Assembly: GCA_002840285.1 (NCBI GenBank)
Contig: PHAE01000008.1
Coordinates: forward strand, 1-64,000
DNA from: Firmicutes bacterium HGW-Firmicutes-11
GTDB taxonomy: Bacteria; Bacillota; Clostridia; Peptostreptococcales; Anaerovoracaceae
Length of the DNA stretch: 64,000 bases
Direction: 5' to 3'
In this document: positions 1 to 10,539 of the stretch, piece by piece
How the letters are laid out: each line of letters begins with the position of its first letter
Position numbering within the stretch: the stretch's first letter is position 1
Position numbers and translations under genes: made by a program
Notes under the pieces: generated by a model
Database searches by the model: none
Seen by the model: only the letters and a program-made list of their open reading frames with translations
Told to the model about the DNA's origin: nothing

Positions 1-1125
1 GGTGGACATGGTTCCATCCTCCAGACTGACCAGACCGAAGGGCACATGGATACAGTCTTTTGCCCAATCATACCCCATCATTTCAACGATGGCGATCCAT
101 TGCTGAAAGTGGAGATTCTGCTGGGATGCCACCACATAAATGTTTCTGTAAAAATCATAGTGTTCTTTGCGATAAATCGCAGCAGCGATGTCTCTGGTGA
201 TGTAGAGGGTGGATCCGTCCTTCTTCATGATCAGCGCAGGAGAGAGATCTTTGGATGAAAGGTCCACGATATGGGCGCCTTCCGATTCTTCCAGCAACGA
301 CCGTTCCTTCAATCGTTCGATGACCGTATCCATTTTGTCTGAATAGAAGCTCTCACCGGCATAAGAATCAAATTCGATGCCCAACATCTGATAGACTTTT
401 TCAAATTCCTTCAGACTCTCGTCCCGGAACCACTGCCAGAGAGCATATTCTTCTTCTGCCCCGTTTTCCAATTTTGTGAACGTTGCTCTGGCTTCGTCTT
501 CCAGAGTTGGATCTGCTTCAGATGCTTCGTGGTATTTGACGTAATAGCCCAGTAAGGTTTGGATCGGGGATCGTTCCACGTCTTCGCGGTTGCCCCACCG
601 GCGATACGCAACGATCATCTTCCCGAACTGAGTACCGTAATCTCCGAGGTGATTGACCCGTACTGTGTCATAGCCAAGAAAATCATACAGTTTGTAGATG
701 GCATTCCCGATCACTGTGCTTCGTATGTGGCCGATGTGAAACGGTTTGGCAATGTTGGGCGAAGAATACTCAACGATGACCTTCCGATCGTTTCCAATGT
801 CACTGCTCCCGAATCGTTCTTTGCGGTCGACAACTTCAGCAAGCGTAGTCGTCAAAAACGCTTCTCTCTCCAGAAACAAATTCACATAGGCATTCACTTG
901 CTCTACCTTGGTGAACATAGGATGTTCCGCCAACTTGGCAGCGATATCTTTAGCGATCGCCGGCGGTGCTTTTCTGAGCTGTTTCGCCAGACGGAAACAG
1001 GGAAACGCATAGTCTCCCATCTTCTCATCGGTTGGGATCTCCAGCATCGACTCGATTTCTTCGACCGGGAGACCTTCCACGATCTCCGCCAGTAAAACGG
1101 CTATTTTTTCTTTATACTGTATCAT
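1..1125 (-). CDS. argS: Arginyl-tRNA synthetase, partial (C-terminus runs off the left edge)
   Basis: Reverse-complement reading from ATG at 1125 gives MIQYKEKIAVLLAEIVEGLP...VIVEYSSPNIAKPFHIGHIRSTVIGNAIYKLYDFLGYDTVRVNHLGDYGTQFGKM, with the class I HIGH signature and ArgRS context. Missing from the ORF track because it has no stop in the window. Confidence 0.95.
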   Translation of the reverse strand, partial: MIQYKEKIAVLLAEIVEGLPVEEIESMLEIPTDEKMGDYAFPCFRLAKQLRKAPPAIAKDIAAKLAEHPMFTKVEQVNAYVNLFLEREAFLTTTLAEVVDRKERFGSSDIGNDRKVIVEYSSPNIAKPFHIGHIRSTVIGNAIYKLYDFLGYDTVRVNHLGDYGTQFGKMIVAYRRWGNREDVERSPIQTLLGYYVKYHEASEADPTLEDEARATFTKLENGAEEEYALWQWFRDESLKEFEKVYQMLGIEFDSYAGESFYSDKMDTVIERLKERSLLEESEGAHIVDLSSKDLSPALIMKKDGSTLYITRDIAAAIYRKEHYDFYRNIYVVASQQNLHFQQWIAIVEMMGYDWAKDCIHVPFGLVSLEDGTMST

Positions 1126-1557
1126 TCAGCAATCCTCCTCTGTTATTGTCTTGATTCCTTTCTCTTTCAGCACTCTGGCAAAGAAACCGTCTCCTTTGAC
1201 TCGGACGCTGTTGAAGGTCCCATCGTATATGACCCCTGCACCGCAGGACGGGCTTCTCGCTTTCAGGATCGCAAGTTCGATGTCCTCGCCGAACCGTTCT
1301 GCTTCTTGCAAGGCTTCTTCCCATGAGGCTTCCGCGCCTTCCAGGAAGAGTTCGGTGAGGTCATCTCCTTCTTTGGAGTAAACCCGGTCATTCCGAATTT
1401 CTGACGGAGGCCTTGGAGGCACCATTCCGGCAGATACTTCGGGACAAACAGCCACATAGCGGTGTCCTTTTATCAAAGATTCCACAGCTTCGCTGTAGTT
1501 GTTTTCGCCGTTGTATTTACAGTTGATGCCCAGCAGACAGGCGCTTACGATGTACAT
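1126..1557 (-). CDS. DUF523 (TudS/YbbK-like) domain protein
   Basis: MYIVSACLLGINCKYNGENN...CPEVSAGMVPPRPPSEI...KARSPSCGAGVIYDGTF; conserved DUF523 Cys motifs. Abuts argS (TGAATG). Confidence 0.88.
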   Translation of the reverse strand: MYIVSACLLGINCKYNGENNYSEAVESLIKGHRYVAVCPEVSAGMVPPRPPSEIRNDRVYSKEGDDLTELFLEGAEASWEEALQEAERFGEDIELAILKARSPSCGAGVIYDGTFNSVRVKGDGFFARVLKEKGIKTITEEDC

Positions 1558-1578
1558 GATGACTTCCTTTACTTTCGT

Positions 1579-3920
1579 TTATTTTATAGTTACAACGGTC
1601 ACGCCGTCGCCGCCTTCGTTGTAATGTCCTTTGTGAAAACTGGTGACGTGTTTGTGATGCCGAAACATGTCAGCCAGCCCCTCTCGCAGGATCCCTGCGC
1701 CTCTGCCGTGAATGATGGTGACTTCCTTCATGCCTGACAGGCCATCATTGCATCGTCTAAGTTCAAACCCACAACGTTGATGGAAGGCAGGAAGGAAGCC
1801 GACTTGCCTTGAAACGCTCCACCAGATTTTGAAGATCGGGCTTCCAGCTTTCGTTCTTTCCCTTTTAGCTTGACCACTTGTTCGAGACCGACGTTGATCT
1901 TCATCAAACCGATCTGCACCATGACTTCGTTTTTGTCGTCCGGTAGGGAAATCAGTTCCCCCTTTTGGTCCAGCGACAGCACACGGACAAGATCGCCGAT
2001 CTTTAGTTCGGAAGGATCTACCGGATCGGGATTCTCCGGAATCGTGATCCGGTCAGCAAATCCGGATCGTTTTTCTCGGATGCTTTGGCGGAGTGCTTCT
2101 TCCGCTCTGTTTCTGGCAGCAGGATCTTCCATCTTTTCCAGCGCCCGCAATTCCTTTTGCATTTGATCCGCAAATTCCTTGATCTCGCGTACCGTTTCTC
2201 TGGCTTCTTCTCTCGCCTTTGCTAAGATCTGTTCCTTTTGTTCTGCAAGGCGCTGCTGGCGAGCTTCCATTTCTTCCTGTTGGGCTTTTATAGATAAATG
2301 AAGAGCCATGGCCTCGTCACGTTCCTGTTCGGCTCGCTTCCTGTCCTGTTCGATGGAGGATATGACATCTTCAAAAACGACGTCGTCCCGTTCCAGCAAT
2401 CCTCTGGCGTGCTGGATCAGTGCGTCGGGAAGTCCGAGTTTTGCAGAAATTTCAAATGCATTGGACCGTCCCGGTGTTCCGATCGTCAGACGATAGGTGG
2501 GAGACAATGTTTCGACGTCGAATTCCATCGATGCATTTTGAACACCGTAGGTGCCGATGGCATATTTTTTCAGTTCGGTATAATGTGTGGTCGCAATGGT
2601 TTTCGATCCTCTGCCATACAGTTCGTTCAAGATGGAGATGGCGAGGGCTGCCCCCTCCGTCGGATCGGTTCCGGCTCCCAGCTCATCCAGTAAAACAAGT
2701 GTGTCTGCGTCCGCTTCCTTGACGATCTCGACGATATTTTTCATGTGGGAGGAAAAGGTAGACAAACTCTGCTCGATACTCTGCTCATCGCCAATGTCCG
2801 CATATATCTTTTGCATGACTGGGATCTTTGTACCGGAAGCGGCAGGTAGATGCAGCCCGGTTTGAGCCATGAGCACGAACAAGCCGATCGTCTTCAGCGT
2901 GACGGTCTTTCCTCCGGTGTTAGGTCCGGTTATGATCAAGGTATCAAACTCTCTTCCCAGAGACGCTGTGATGGGAACGACGACCTTAGGGTCGATCAAT
3001 GGATGGCGACCTTTGTTGATATGAAGAAAACCTTCACCGTCGATCTCCGGTGCTTCCGCCTTCATTGAAACCGAGAGTTTGCCCTTGGCAAACAAGAAGT
3101 CGAGTTCGACGAGCAGCTTCTGGTTATTGATGATCTCTTCTCCCACGTCTGCAACTTCCGCCGACAGCAACGCAAGGATCCGTTCGATCTCCCGTTTTTC
3201 TTCGATTTCAAGCTCTCTGAGACTATTGTTCATATCGACGATGACCTGTGGCTCAATGAACAAGGTCGCGCCGGTGGAGGACTGGTCATGGATGATGCCG
3301 GGAAACCGGTTCTTATGTTCCTGCTTCACCGGGATCACATAGCGTCCCTGTCGAAGGGTGACGATCGCATCCTGAAGCAAGGATCGATTGTCGGCGGAGG
3401 CCAGTATGCTGTTCATGCGATTACGGATCGATTCGCTTTGTATGCTTATTTTTCTACGTATACTTTTCAGCTCCGGACTGGCGCTGTCTGCCATCTCTTC
3501 TTCTGAAAGGATCGAGCGGTCGATCTCCTCCTCCAGCCGCTTCTGGATACTGAGGACTTCCGCTAGCCCATGGATGATCGGGAGTCTGGGCAGATCGCTG
3601 TTCAGAAACCGATGAGCATTACGCGCGATTTGCAGATCGTAAAGGATCTCCAGGAGCTGTTTCATGGTGAGAACGCCGCCCTTCATTGCACGATGGACGG
3701 ATCCTTCCACGTCATAGAAGCTGCCCAAAGGCAATGCTCCCTTTTGCATGATGACGGAAACCGCCTCAGTGGTCTCCGTCAATCTCTCCTTGATTTCTAC
3801 GGGTTCTCTGGCAGGAGACAGCAGATCGATCCGGCTTTTGGCCATTGCCGACACTGCATTTTCCCGGAGCATATCCTTTATTTTGTGGTATTCCAATACC
3901 CGAAGTGTCTTTTCATTCAT
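1579..3920 (-). pseudogene. mutS2: Endonuclease MutS2 with a frameshift/deletion inside the C-terminal Smr domain
   Basis: The 730-aa ORF (1728..3920) carries MutS2 core and Walker motifs (TGPNTGGKTVTLKTIG) but stops at GLNLDDAMMACQA*. The rest of the Smr domain (LSGMKEVTIIHGRGAGILREGL...GGDGVTVVTIK*) lies immediately downstream in another frame, ending with TAA at 1579-1581. Confidence 0.75.
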
Positions 3921-3921
3921 C

Positions 3922-4542
3922 CTATTCCACGATGTTTTTGTAGCGATCCAGCTCTGCTTTCAGTTGTATGTTTTCCATTTGCAGGTCGAAGAAGCTGTTT
4001 TCCATGTCCTTGCAACGGGATTCCATTTCCTTGACGAGGGCAAGGCCGGATTCTTTTTCTTCTTCCTGCGCTTCCACGCGCTCCATCAGATTGTCAATTT
4101 TTCGCTGAAGCACGTCCCGTTGTTCCTCCGAAGAAAGATATTGAGCTCTGAGTTCGCGAAGCTCTTCGATTTTTTCACCGAGTTGCCGTTGCAATGCGTC
4201 CTTTTGTTCGATCGCCTGCTGCGCGTCTTCCTTGTGCTGGAGGAAATTCTTTTTTGCTTCGTCCCAAAGCTGCACATAATGCTGTGCATCCTTTTCCAAT
4301 TGGGCATTCTTCACTTTGAGCTCTTCGATGCTGTTTTGCACCTGGTAGTATTCGTCTGCCGTATTGACTGCGGTGAGCATCGCCAGCATTCCCGTTGAAC
4401 AGGAAGGGATCTCTCCTGCCAACTCATGCATTTTACGATCCACATGATCCGCGATCTTCATGATATGGGCTCTCGGTTGATCTCCTGAAATCGTGAACTC
4501 CTGTCCATAAACCTTTACAGTGACTCGGCTCTGTTCTTCCAT
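3922..4542 (-). CDS. zapA: Cell division protein ZapA-like with long C-terminal coiled coil
   Basis: N-terminus VTVKVYGQEFTISGDQPRAHIMKIADHVDRKMHELA...AVNTADEYYQ is typical of ZapA, followed by a coiled-coil tail. Confidence 0.85.
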   Translation of the reverse strand: MEEQSRVTVKVYGQEFTISGDQPRAHIMKIADHVDRKMHELAGEIPSCSTGMLAMLTAVNTADEYYQVQNSIEELKVKNAQLEKDAQHYVQLWDEAKKNFLQHKEDAQQAIEQKDALQRQLGEKIEELRELRAQYLSSEEQRDVLQRKIDNLMERVEAQEEEKESGLALVKEMESRCKDMENSFFDLQMENIQLKAELDRYKNIVE

Positions 4543-4572
4543 GCGACGATCCTCCCATCAAAGACTCTGCGG

Positions 4573-6969
4573 TTATAGTTCTCTTAAAACGGCGTTCAAT
4601 TCTTCGCGAAGCGAAGATAAGACTTCTTCGTGGACCTCGACCACTTCCTGATCGGTCAGGGTTCTGTCCTTAGCTCGGTAAGTCAATGTGAATGCGACAC
4701 TTTTTTTGCCTTCCGGCACCTGTTTGCCGCGATAGACATCAAATAAGACGACTTCCTCCAACAATTCGGTCCCGTGCTTGCGGATCAAGGCCTCGATGTC
4801 TGCAACTTGCACAGCATCATCAACGAGGAGCGCGATATCACGTGCCGTGGACGGGTAACGGGGCAAAGGCGTGTAATACCGTTTCGTATCTGCAAGCTCG
4901 GTCAAAGCGTTGAAGTCGCATTCGCAGCCACAACCGCGAGCGGCGATCCCATAGCGTTCCAACACGTCGGGATGGAATTCGCCGATCATTCCGACGTTCC
5001 TTCCCTGATAAAGGATGTTGGCGCAGCGTCCGGGATGATACGTTTTTGTTTCTTGTACCGGAACAAATTCCGGATCTCGTATCCCAAGCTTGCTCAATGC
5101 CTGACATAATAATCCCTTCAGCGTGAAGAAATCTTCACCCGGTCCATACGATGCGATACACAAGGATTCGTTCTCCGTCGGCAGGCCTTCCTCTGTGTCG
5201 ATATTCAAGAATGTGTTCCCCATTTCGAACGCCTTGACAGAAGGTATGTTTCTGGAGAAGTTGCGTCCCAAAACCTCGAGCAGGTTGGGAAGCAATGTCG
5301 TACGCATGATGCTGTTTTCCTCTCCGAGGGGATTCAGCAGTTTCACCGTAAGACGTTCTTTTGCGCCCTCCGCGACGCCGATCTGATCTAGGCCTTTTGG
5401 ACTGACGAAGGAATAGGTCTGGACTTCGCTTGCTCCCATGCCGACAAGGGTTGCCTTTGTCAGATCTCTCAAGACTTGTTTGTCTGTTTTTCTCGCTTCG
5501 CAATTCCCTTTGGGAAGTGTTACCGGCAGACGGTCATATCCGTAAAGCCTGGCGACCTCCTCGATCACATCGATTTCTGCCTTCAGATCTCTGCGAAACG
5601 GTGGCGGCGTAACGACAAAGCCGTCGTTTTCCCATGTCCATGGAATTTCCAGACCATCGAACATCGTTGCTATGACATCCTTTTCTAAAGTAACTCCAAG
5701 AAGCAGGTTGATTCTGGCGATCCGCACAAAAATAGTTCCTGGCCGATCAGTGACAGGATGCACATCCACAGAGCCGCCTATGACCTTCCCTGCGCCGATA
5801 GACTCGATCAAATAGCAGACCCGGTCGGCGGCAATCACGGTCAATCCGGCATCGACTCCCTTTTCGAACCGGGAGGATGCCTCTGTGCGCAATCCGAGCT
5901 TCTTCGAAGTGAGTCGGATATTGTCGCAATCGAAATTTGCGGATTCGATGACGATGGTTTTTGTGTCTTCCTTGATCTCTGAATTTCTTCCGCCCATAAC
6001 GCCGGCGATCGCTATTGCGCCCTCGCCATCCTTGATGAGAAGCATTCCTTCTGACAAGCGGCGCTCCTGCCCATCCAGGGTAGTGAATGTCTCGCCTTCT
6101 GCCGCAGTGTCAACTTCGATCTTCTGACCACGGATGTCCCGGATATCGAAGGCATGGATCGGTTGTCCGTATTCCAACATCACATAATTGGTGACATCGA
6201 CGATGTTGTTGATCGGCCGCATCCCGGCATACATCAACCGCTTTTGAAGCCACCAAGGGGAAGGGCCGATTTTGATATCCTCAACGATCCTCGCAGTATA
6301 TCGATTGCACAGTTCCGGCTTTTGTATCGTGACATTGATATGATCAGACGCGATCCCTGATTCCCGAGTGCATATAGTGTCAGGATATTTGATCTTTCCG
6401 CCGAAAGTGGCTGCCGTTTCTCTTGCCATGCCGATCATGGACAAACAATCCGGCCGGTTGGGCGTGATCTCAAAGTCCACGACCTCGCCGGACAACCCCA
6501 GGGCAGTCACGAAGTCGGCTCCAGGCTGATGTTCATCGCCTAAGATCCATATCCCATCCTTGTGAGAGACGGGGATCACTTTATCCTCATATCCCAGTTC
6601 CTTGGCGGAACAAAGCATGCCATAGGACTCGACTCCCCGGATGGCTCCTTTTCGAATCACGGTGCCATTGGGCAACACCCCGTCGGGAAGGATCACAGGA
6701 ACGAAGGCCCCGGCAAACACGTTTGGCGCTCCGGTCACGATTTGCACCGGATCCGTTGCTCCAACATCGACCAGGCAAACAAACAGCTTGTCTGCATCCG
6801 GATGACGATCCATGGTAAGGATCTTTCCGACCACTACGTTCTCGATCCCGTCGCCGAAACGGGCAACCGTTTCAATATTGGAGCCGGACATGATCATGCG
6901 CTCGGCGTAATGATCCATATCGGTTTTGATCTGCGTATATTCCTTCAACCATTCCATAAATACCAACAC
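4573..6969 (-). CDS. pheT: Phenylalanyl-tRNA synthetase beta subunit
   Basis: 798 aa; tRNA-binding domain, B3/B4, B5 and C-terminal FDX-ACB-like domain; adjacent to pheS. Confidence 0.97.
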   Translation of the reverse strand: MLVFMEWLKEYTQIKTDMDHYAERMIMSGSNIETVARFGDGIENVVVGKILTMDRHPDADKLFVCLVDVGATDPVQIVTGAPNVFAGAFVPVILPDGVLPNGTVIRKGAIRGVESYGMLCSAKELGYEDKVIPVSHKDGIWILGDEHQPGADFVTALGLSGEVVDFEITPNRPDCLSMIGMARETAATFGGKIKYPDTICTRESGIASDHINVTIQKPELCNRYTARIVEDIKIGPSPWWLQKRLMYAGMRPINNIVDVTNYVMLEYGQPIHAFDIRDIRGQKIEVDTAAEGETFTTLDGQERRLSEGMLLIKDGEGAIAIAGVMGGRNSEIKEDTKTIVIESANFDCDNIRLTSKKLGLRTEASSRFEKGVDAGLTVIAADRVCYLIESIGAGKVIGGSVDVHPVTDRPGTIFVRIARINLLLGVTLEKDVIATMFDGLEIPWTWENDGFVVTPPPFRRDLKAEIDVIEEVARLYGYDRLPVTLPKGNCEARKTDKQVLRDLTKATLVGMGASEVQTYSFVSPKGLDQIGVAEGAKERLTVKLLNPLGEENSIMRTTLLPNLLEVLGRNFSRNIPSVKAFEMGNTFLNIDTEEGLPTENESLCIASYGPGEDFFTLKGLLCQALSKLGIRDPEFVPVQETKTYHPGRCANILYQGRNVGMIGEFHPDVLERYGIAARGCGCECDFNALTELADTKRYYTPLPRYPSTARDIALLVDDAVQVADIEALIRKHGTELLEEVVLFDVYRGKQVPEGKKSVAFTLTYRAKDRTLTDQEVVEVHEEVLSSLREELNAVLREL

Positions 6970-6980
6970 AGCGCTACCTC

Positions 6981-8015
6981 CTATTTGAACTGCGCGATGA
7001 AGCGCATATCATTTTCGTAAAACAGTCGAATGTCGTCAACGCCGTATTTCAGCATAGCGATTCGCTCCACACCCATACCGAACGCGAATCCGGTATACTT
7101 TTCGGTGTCAACGCCGCCGACAGCCAGCACGTTGGGATGCACCATGCCGCAACCTAAAATTTCGATCCAGCCGCTGCCCTTACAGACACGGCAACCAGCG
7201 CCGCCGCATTTAAAACAGGACACGTCCATTTCTGCGCTCGGTTCAGTGAACGGAAAGAAATGGGGACGGAACTTCGTTTTAGCATTCGAGCCAAAGAGCT
7301 GTTTGGCAAAGGAATCCAGCGTGCCCTTTAGATCGGCCATCGATATCCCTTCATCGACCAACAATCCTTCCACCTGGTGAAACATCGGCGAATGGGTCGC
7401 GTCCGGTGAATCACAGCGAAAACACCGCCCCGGTGATATGACCTGGATCGGAGGATTTTGGGCAAGCAGCGTTCTGGCTTGCACAGGAGAGGTTTGTGTA
7501 CGCAAAAGAACGGCGTCGGAGATATAGAATGTATCGGTCATGTCTCGCGACGGGTGGTTGGGAGCTGCATTGAGTGCATCAAAGTTGAAAAATACGGTTT
7601 CGACTTCCGGACCTTCCGCAATGGAATATCCCATGCTCATGAACACACGGGAGATCTCGTCGATGGTCACTGTGATCGGATGCTTGGATCCAGGGGGGAT
7701 TTGCTTTCCCGGCTCGGTCACATCGATGCGCTCTGCTTTGAACTTCATTTCCTTCTGAAGCTCTTTCAGCTGAGAAAACTTTGACTCCAGCAGACCTTCG
7801 ATTTCACTGCGGACCGCATTTGCAGTCAGCCCAAGGGTTTTTCTCTCTTCCGGACCCAAAGTTCCCATGGATCGAAGGATCTCTGTCAGTGAGCCCTTTT
7901 TCCCCAGTAACCGGATTCGGACTTCCTCTGCGTCTCCCGGAGTAAGCGCTTTGTTCAGCTGTTCCTTTGCTTCTTGTAAAATTTTTGTCAGTTGTTCCTG
8001 CATCGTATTTGTCAT
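6981..8015 (-). CDS. pheS: Phenylalanyl-tRNA synthetase alpha subunit
   Basis: 344 aa; HPITVTIDEISRVFMSMGY...FHQVEGLLVDEGISMADLKGTL...GFAFGMGVERIAMLKYGVDDIRLFYENDMRF. Confidence 0.97.
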   Translation of the reverse strand: MTNTMQEQLTKILQEAKEQLNKALTPGDAEEVRIRLLGKKGSLTEILRSMGTLGPEERKTLGLTANAVRSEIEGLLESKFSQLKELQKEMKFKAERIDVTEPGKQIPPGSKHPITVTIDEISRVFMSMGYSIAEGPEVETVFFNFDALNAAPNHPSRDMTDTFYISDAVLLRTQTSPVQARTLLAQNPPIQVISPGRCFRCDSPDATHSPMFHQVEGLLVDEGISMADLKGTLDSFAKQLFGSNAKTKFRPHFFPFTEPSAEMDVSCFKCGGAGCRVCKGSGWIEILGCGMVHPNVLAVGGVDTEKYTGFAFGMGVERIAMLKYGVDDIRLFYENDMRFIAQFK

Positions 8016-8905
8016 CCTCCGTTATTCGTTGGTAAGTTTTCGCTCCATCGTTGCCGAGCTGCTTCGTACATCAGAATGCTCGCTGCTGCTGCAGCATTCA
8101 GCGATTCCACCCCCGGATGCATCGGTATACTCACTCGAAGTGTGGCCGCTTCTCGAAATATTTCTGAGACGCCTCCGCCTTCGTTGCCGATCACCAAAGC
8201 CGCTCCCTCTGAAAGAGATTCCCGAAACAGTGGCTTGTCACCGTCGGGAACCGCTACTGCAAGCCGTATCCCTCTATTTGAGAGCAGCTCGATCGCTGCC
8301 TCTCCTGATGCAAGGAAGAGCAAAGGCATACGAAACAAGGATCCGGATGCTGCTCGAACGACCTTTGCGTTGTAGACGTCAGCGGTTCCTTTGATCACAA
8401 TGACTCCAGCAACCCCAAGGGCATCGGCGGTTCGAATGGCGGTGCCGACATTTCCCGGATCCTGTAATCGGTCTAAAACCAGGAAATTAGAAGCTCCCGG
8501 TCGCTCTTTTCCACTGAAAAACAGATCCTCTGCCATATCCCGACGCGCTACGATGGCCATCACTCCCTGAGGTGTTTCTGTCTCCGCAAGCCGATCGAAT
8601 GCTTCATCTGACAAAGCAACCATGGGCACATTGGCCAGCTTCAGATGATCCCGAAGGTCCTCTGATTCAGGCGCAGTCTGGCTTAGCGACGAACTCCGGA
8701 AGATCACTGTAGAAATCGCGGTTCCGGTAGCCACCGCCTCAGCGACCAGATGTGGGCCTTCGATCAAGTACTTGCCTTCGTTCTCGCGATGCTTTCTCTG
8801 TTTGAGGCGAAGGACTTCCTTGATAAGCGGATTTTCGCTGGATGTGATGTGTTTGATCGTATCGGGCTGCTTCAATGGTTCACCTTTCACCGTAGCCGGA
8901 AACAA
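8012..8905 (-). CDS. TrmH/SpoU-family RNA 2'-O-methyltransferase
   Basis: LVLDRLQDPGNVGTAIRTADALGV...ALVIGNEGGGVSEIFREAATLRVSIPMHPGVESLNAAAAASILMYEAARQR. Exact start uncertain. Confidence 0.92.
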   Translation of the reverse strand: MFPATVKGEPLKQPDTIKHITSSENPLIKEVLRLKQRKHRENEGKYLIEGPHLVAEAVATGTAISTVIFRSSSLSQTAPESEDLRDHLKLANVPMVALSDEAFDRLAETETPQGVMAIVARRDMAEDLFFSGKERPGASNFLVLDRLQDPGNVGTAIRTADALGVAGVIVIKGTADVYNAKVVRAASGSLFRMPLLFLASGEAAIELLSNRGIRLAVAVPDGDKPLFRESLSEGAALVIGNEGGGVSEIFREAATLRVSIPMHPGVESLNAAAAASILMYEAARQRWSENLPTNNGG

Positions 8906-8908
8906 AAC

Positions 8909-8934
8909 AGAAGCCGGTGGTCATCCCGGCTTCT
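8909..8934 (-). terminator. Rho-independent-like terminator downstream of ftsZ
   Basis: Perfect 9-bp inverted repeat agaagccgg-tggtcatc-ccggcttct; on the minus strand followed by TTTTGTTT. Confidence 0.65.
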
Positions 8935-8948
8935 CTTCTTCGTTCACT

Positions 8949-10109
8949 TCAGTAGCTTCCGCTGTTCTTTTTGTCGAGGAAGGTGGGGATGACGAAGTCC
9001 TTTTTGATGACATCGGAGAATGGGTCGTTCTCGTCGTCCCCGGATTTGGAGGAATCGGTCTCCTCTGTCTCCCGGTGGTCATCTCGATCCGCAGGATAGG
9101 AATCGCGTCCGGCTTTTATGATTTCCCTGTTGTTGGGTGCCAATTTGTCCATGGGTCGATCTTCAAATCCTGTGGCTATGACGGTTATGACGATCTCGTC
9201 CTGAAGGTCTTCTCTGACCGATGCTCCGAAGATGACGATCGCATCCTTGTCTGCCGCCTTTTCGATCTGATCCGCCGCTTCGTTCACTTCCAGCATGCCA
9301 AGGTCGTAACCACCCATGATGTTGAGTAAAATCGCTTTAGCGCCGTTGATGCTCGTCTCAAGAAGCGGGCTTTCGATGGCATCTTTGACTGCCTGTTGTA
9401 CCCGGGTCTCTCCCTTGCCGCGGCCAACTCCCATGTGGGCGATCCCGCGGTCGTTCATGACGGTTTTGACGTCTGCAAAGTCCAGATTGATCAATCCCGC
9501 TTCTGCGATCAAATCGGATATGCCCTGTACTCCTTGCTTCAAAACCTCGTCAGCCATATTGAAGGCCTCAAGCATCGTCGTATTCTTCTCGGCGATCTGC
9601 AGGAGCTTATCGTTGGGGACCACGACGAGGGAATCCACATATTTTTTCAGAAACTTGATGCCAAGATCTGCATGTTCTCTTCTTTTTTTCCCTTCAAAAG
9701 TAAAGGGTCTGGTGACGACGCCGACGGTCAGGATGCCCGCATCTCTGGCTGCTTTGGCAATGACGGGAGCCGCACCGGTTCCTGTGCCTCCACCCATGCC
9801 GGCAGTGATGAACACCATATCCGCGCCGGCAATGAATTTTGCGAGATCATCAATGTTCTCTTCCGCTGCCTTTTGGCCGATTTCCGGATTTGCGCCTGCT
9901 CCAAGTCCCTTGGTAAGTTTTTCGCCGATCTGGATTTTCGTGTCGGCTTTTGAGCATGACAATGCCTGTTTATCTGTATTTATAGCAATAAAAGAAATGC
10001 CCCGCATCCCGGCGTCGATCATACGGTTGACTGCGTTGCTTCCGCCGCCGCCGATACCGATCACCTTGATCTGTGCACTCCGTTCTTCATTCACTTCGAA
10101 TTGGAGCAT
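8949..10109 (-). CDS. ftsZ: Cell division protein FtsZ
   Basis: 386 aa; [26 protein letters not shown]-terminal [11 protein letters not shown]. Confidence 0.98.
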   Translation of the reverse strand: MLQFEVNEERSAQIKVIGIGGGGSNAVNRMIDAGMRGISFIAINTDKQALSCSKADTKIQIGEKLTKGLGAGANPEIGQKAAEENIDDLAKFIAGADMVFITAGMGGGTGTGAAPVIAKAARDAGILTVGVVTRPFTFEGKKRREHADLGIKFLKKYVDSLVVVPNDKLLQIAEKNTTMLEAFNMADEVLKQGVQGISDLIAEAGLINLDFADVKTVMNDRGIAHMGVGRGKGETRVQQAVKDAIESPLLETSINGAKAILLNIMGGYDLGMLEVNEAADQIEKAADKDAIVIFGASVREDLQDEIVITVIATGFEDRPMDKLAPNNREIIKAGRDSYPADRDDHRETEETDSSKSGDDENDPFSDVIKKDFVIPTFLDKKNSGSY

Positions 10110-10170
10110 GTTGAAACCCTCCCTTTAAAATCATAATACAAATTATAGCATATTTCTACTGTCAATGCAC

Positions 10171-10539
10171 CTATTTGTTGTGTATTCGCTCTTGCTTTTT
10201 CGATACATACTTGTCGATGATGATCCTTCGGATCACTGCTAAATTCTGGAATAAACGACCGCCAAACACAAAAATGACGGCGTAATAGAGGGGAACTCCA
10301 AGACGATCTCCAAGATATACCAGCAGCGCTGCCATGACGGCATTTGTCAGGAATCCGCTGATGAAAATGAGGTTATTGTAGCGATTTTCCATATAGGAGC
10401 GGACTGCGCCTAACAGGGAATCCATCGCCGCAAGCAAGCCCATGGTGATGTAAAAGGAAAATTCCGTCGGATAGGTAATGTTCAGAAGGAATCCAAGTGC
10501 AAGGCCGGCTAAGAGGCCGACTGCGGAAGCGATGATCAA
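10171..10539 (-). CDS. sbp: Small basic protein (Sbp / DUF1290 family)
   Basis: 122-aa membrane protein, GLLAAMDSLLGAVRSYMENRYNNLIFISGFLTNAVMAALLVYLGDRLGVPLYYAVIFVFGGRLFQNLA; located between DUF881 and ftsZ. Confidence 0.88.
   Translation of the reverse strand: MIIASAVGLLAGLALGFLLNITYPTEFSFYITMGLLAAMDSLLGAVRSYMENRYNNLIFISGFLTNAVMAALLVYLGDRLGVPLYYAVIFVFGGRLFQNLAVIRRIIIDKYVSKKQERIHNK

Noticed and set aside
46-1095. Plus-strand ORFs 46..258 and 559..1095
   Set aside because: Antisense to argS, whose reading frame is strongly recognisable.
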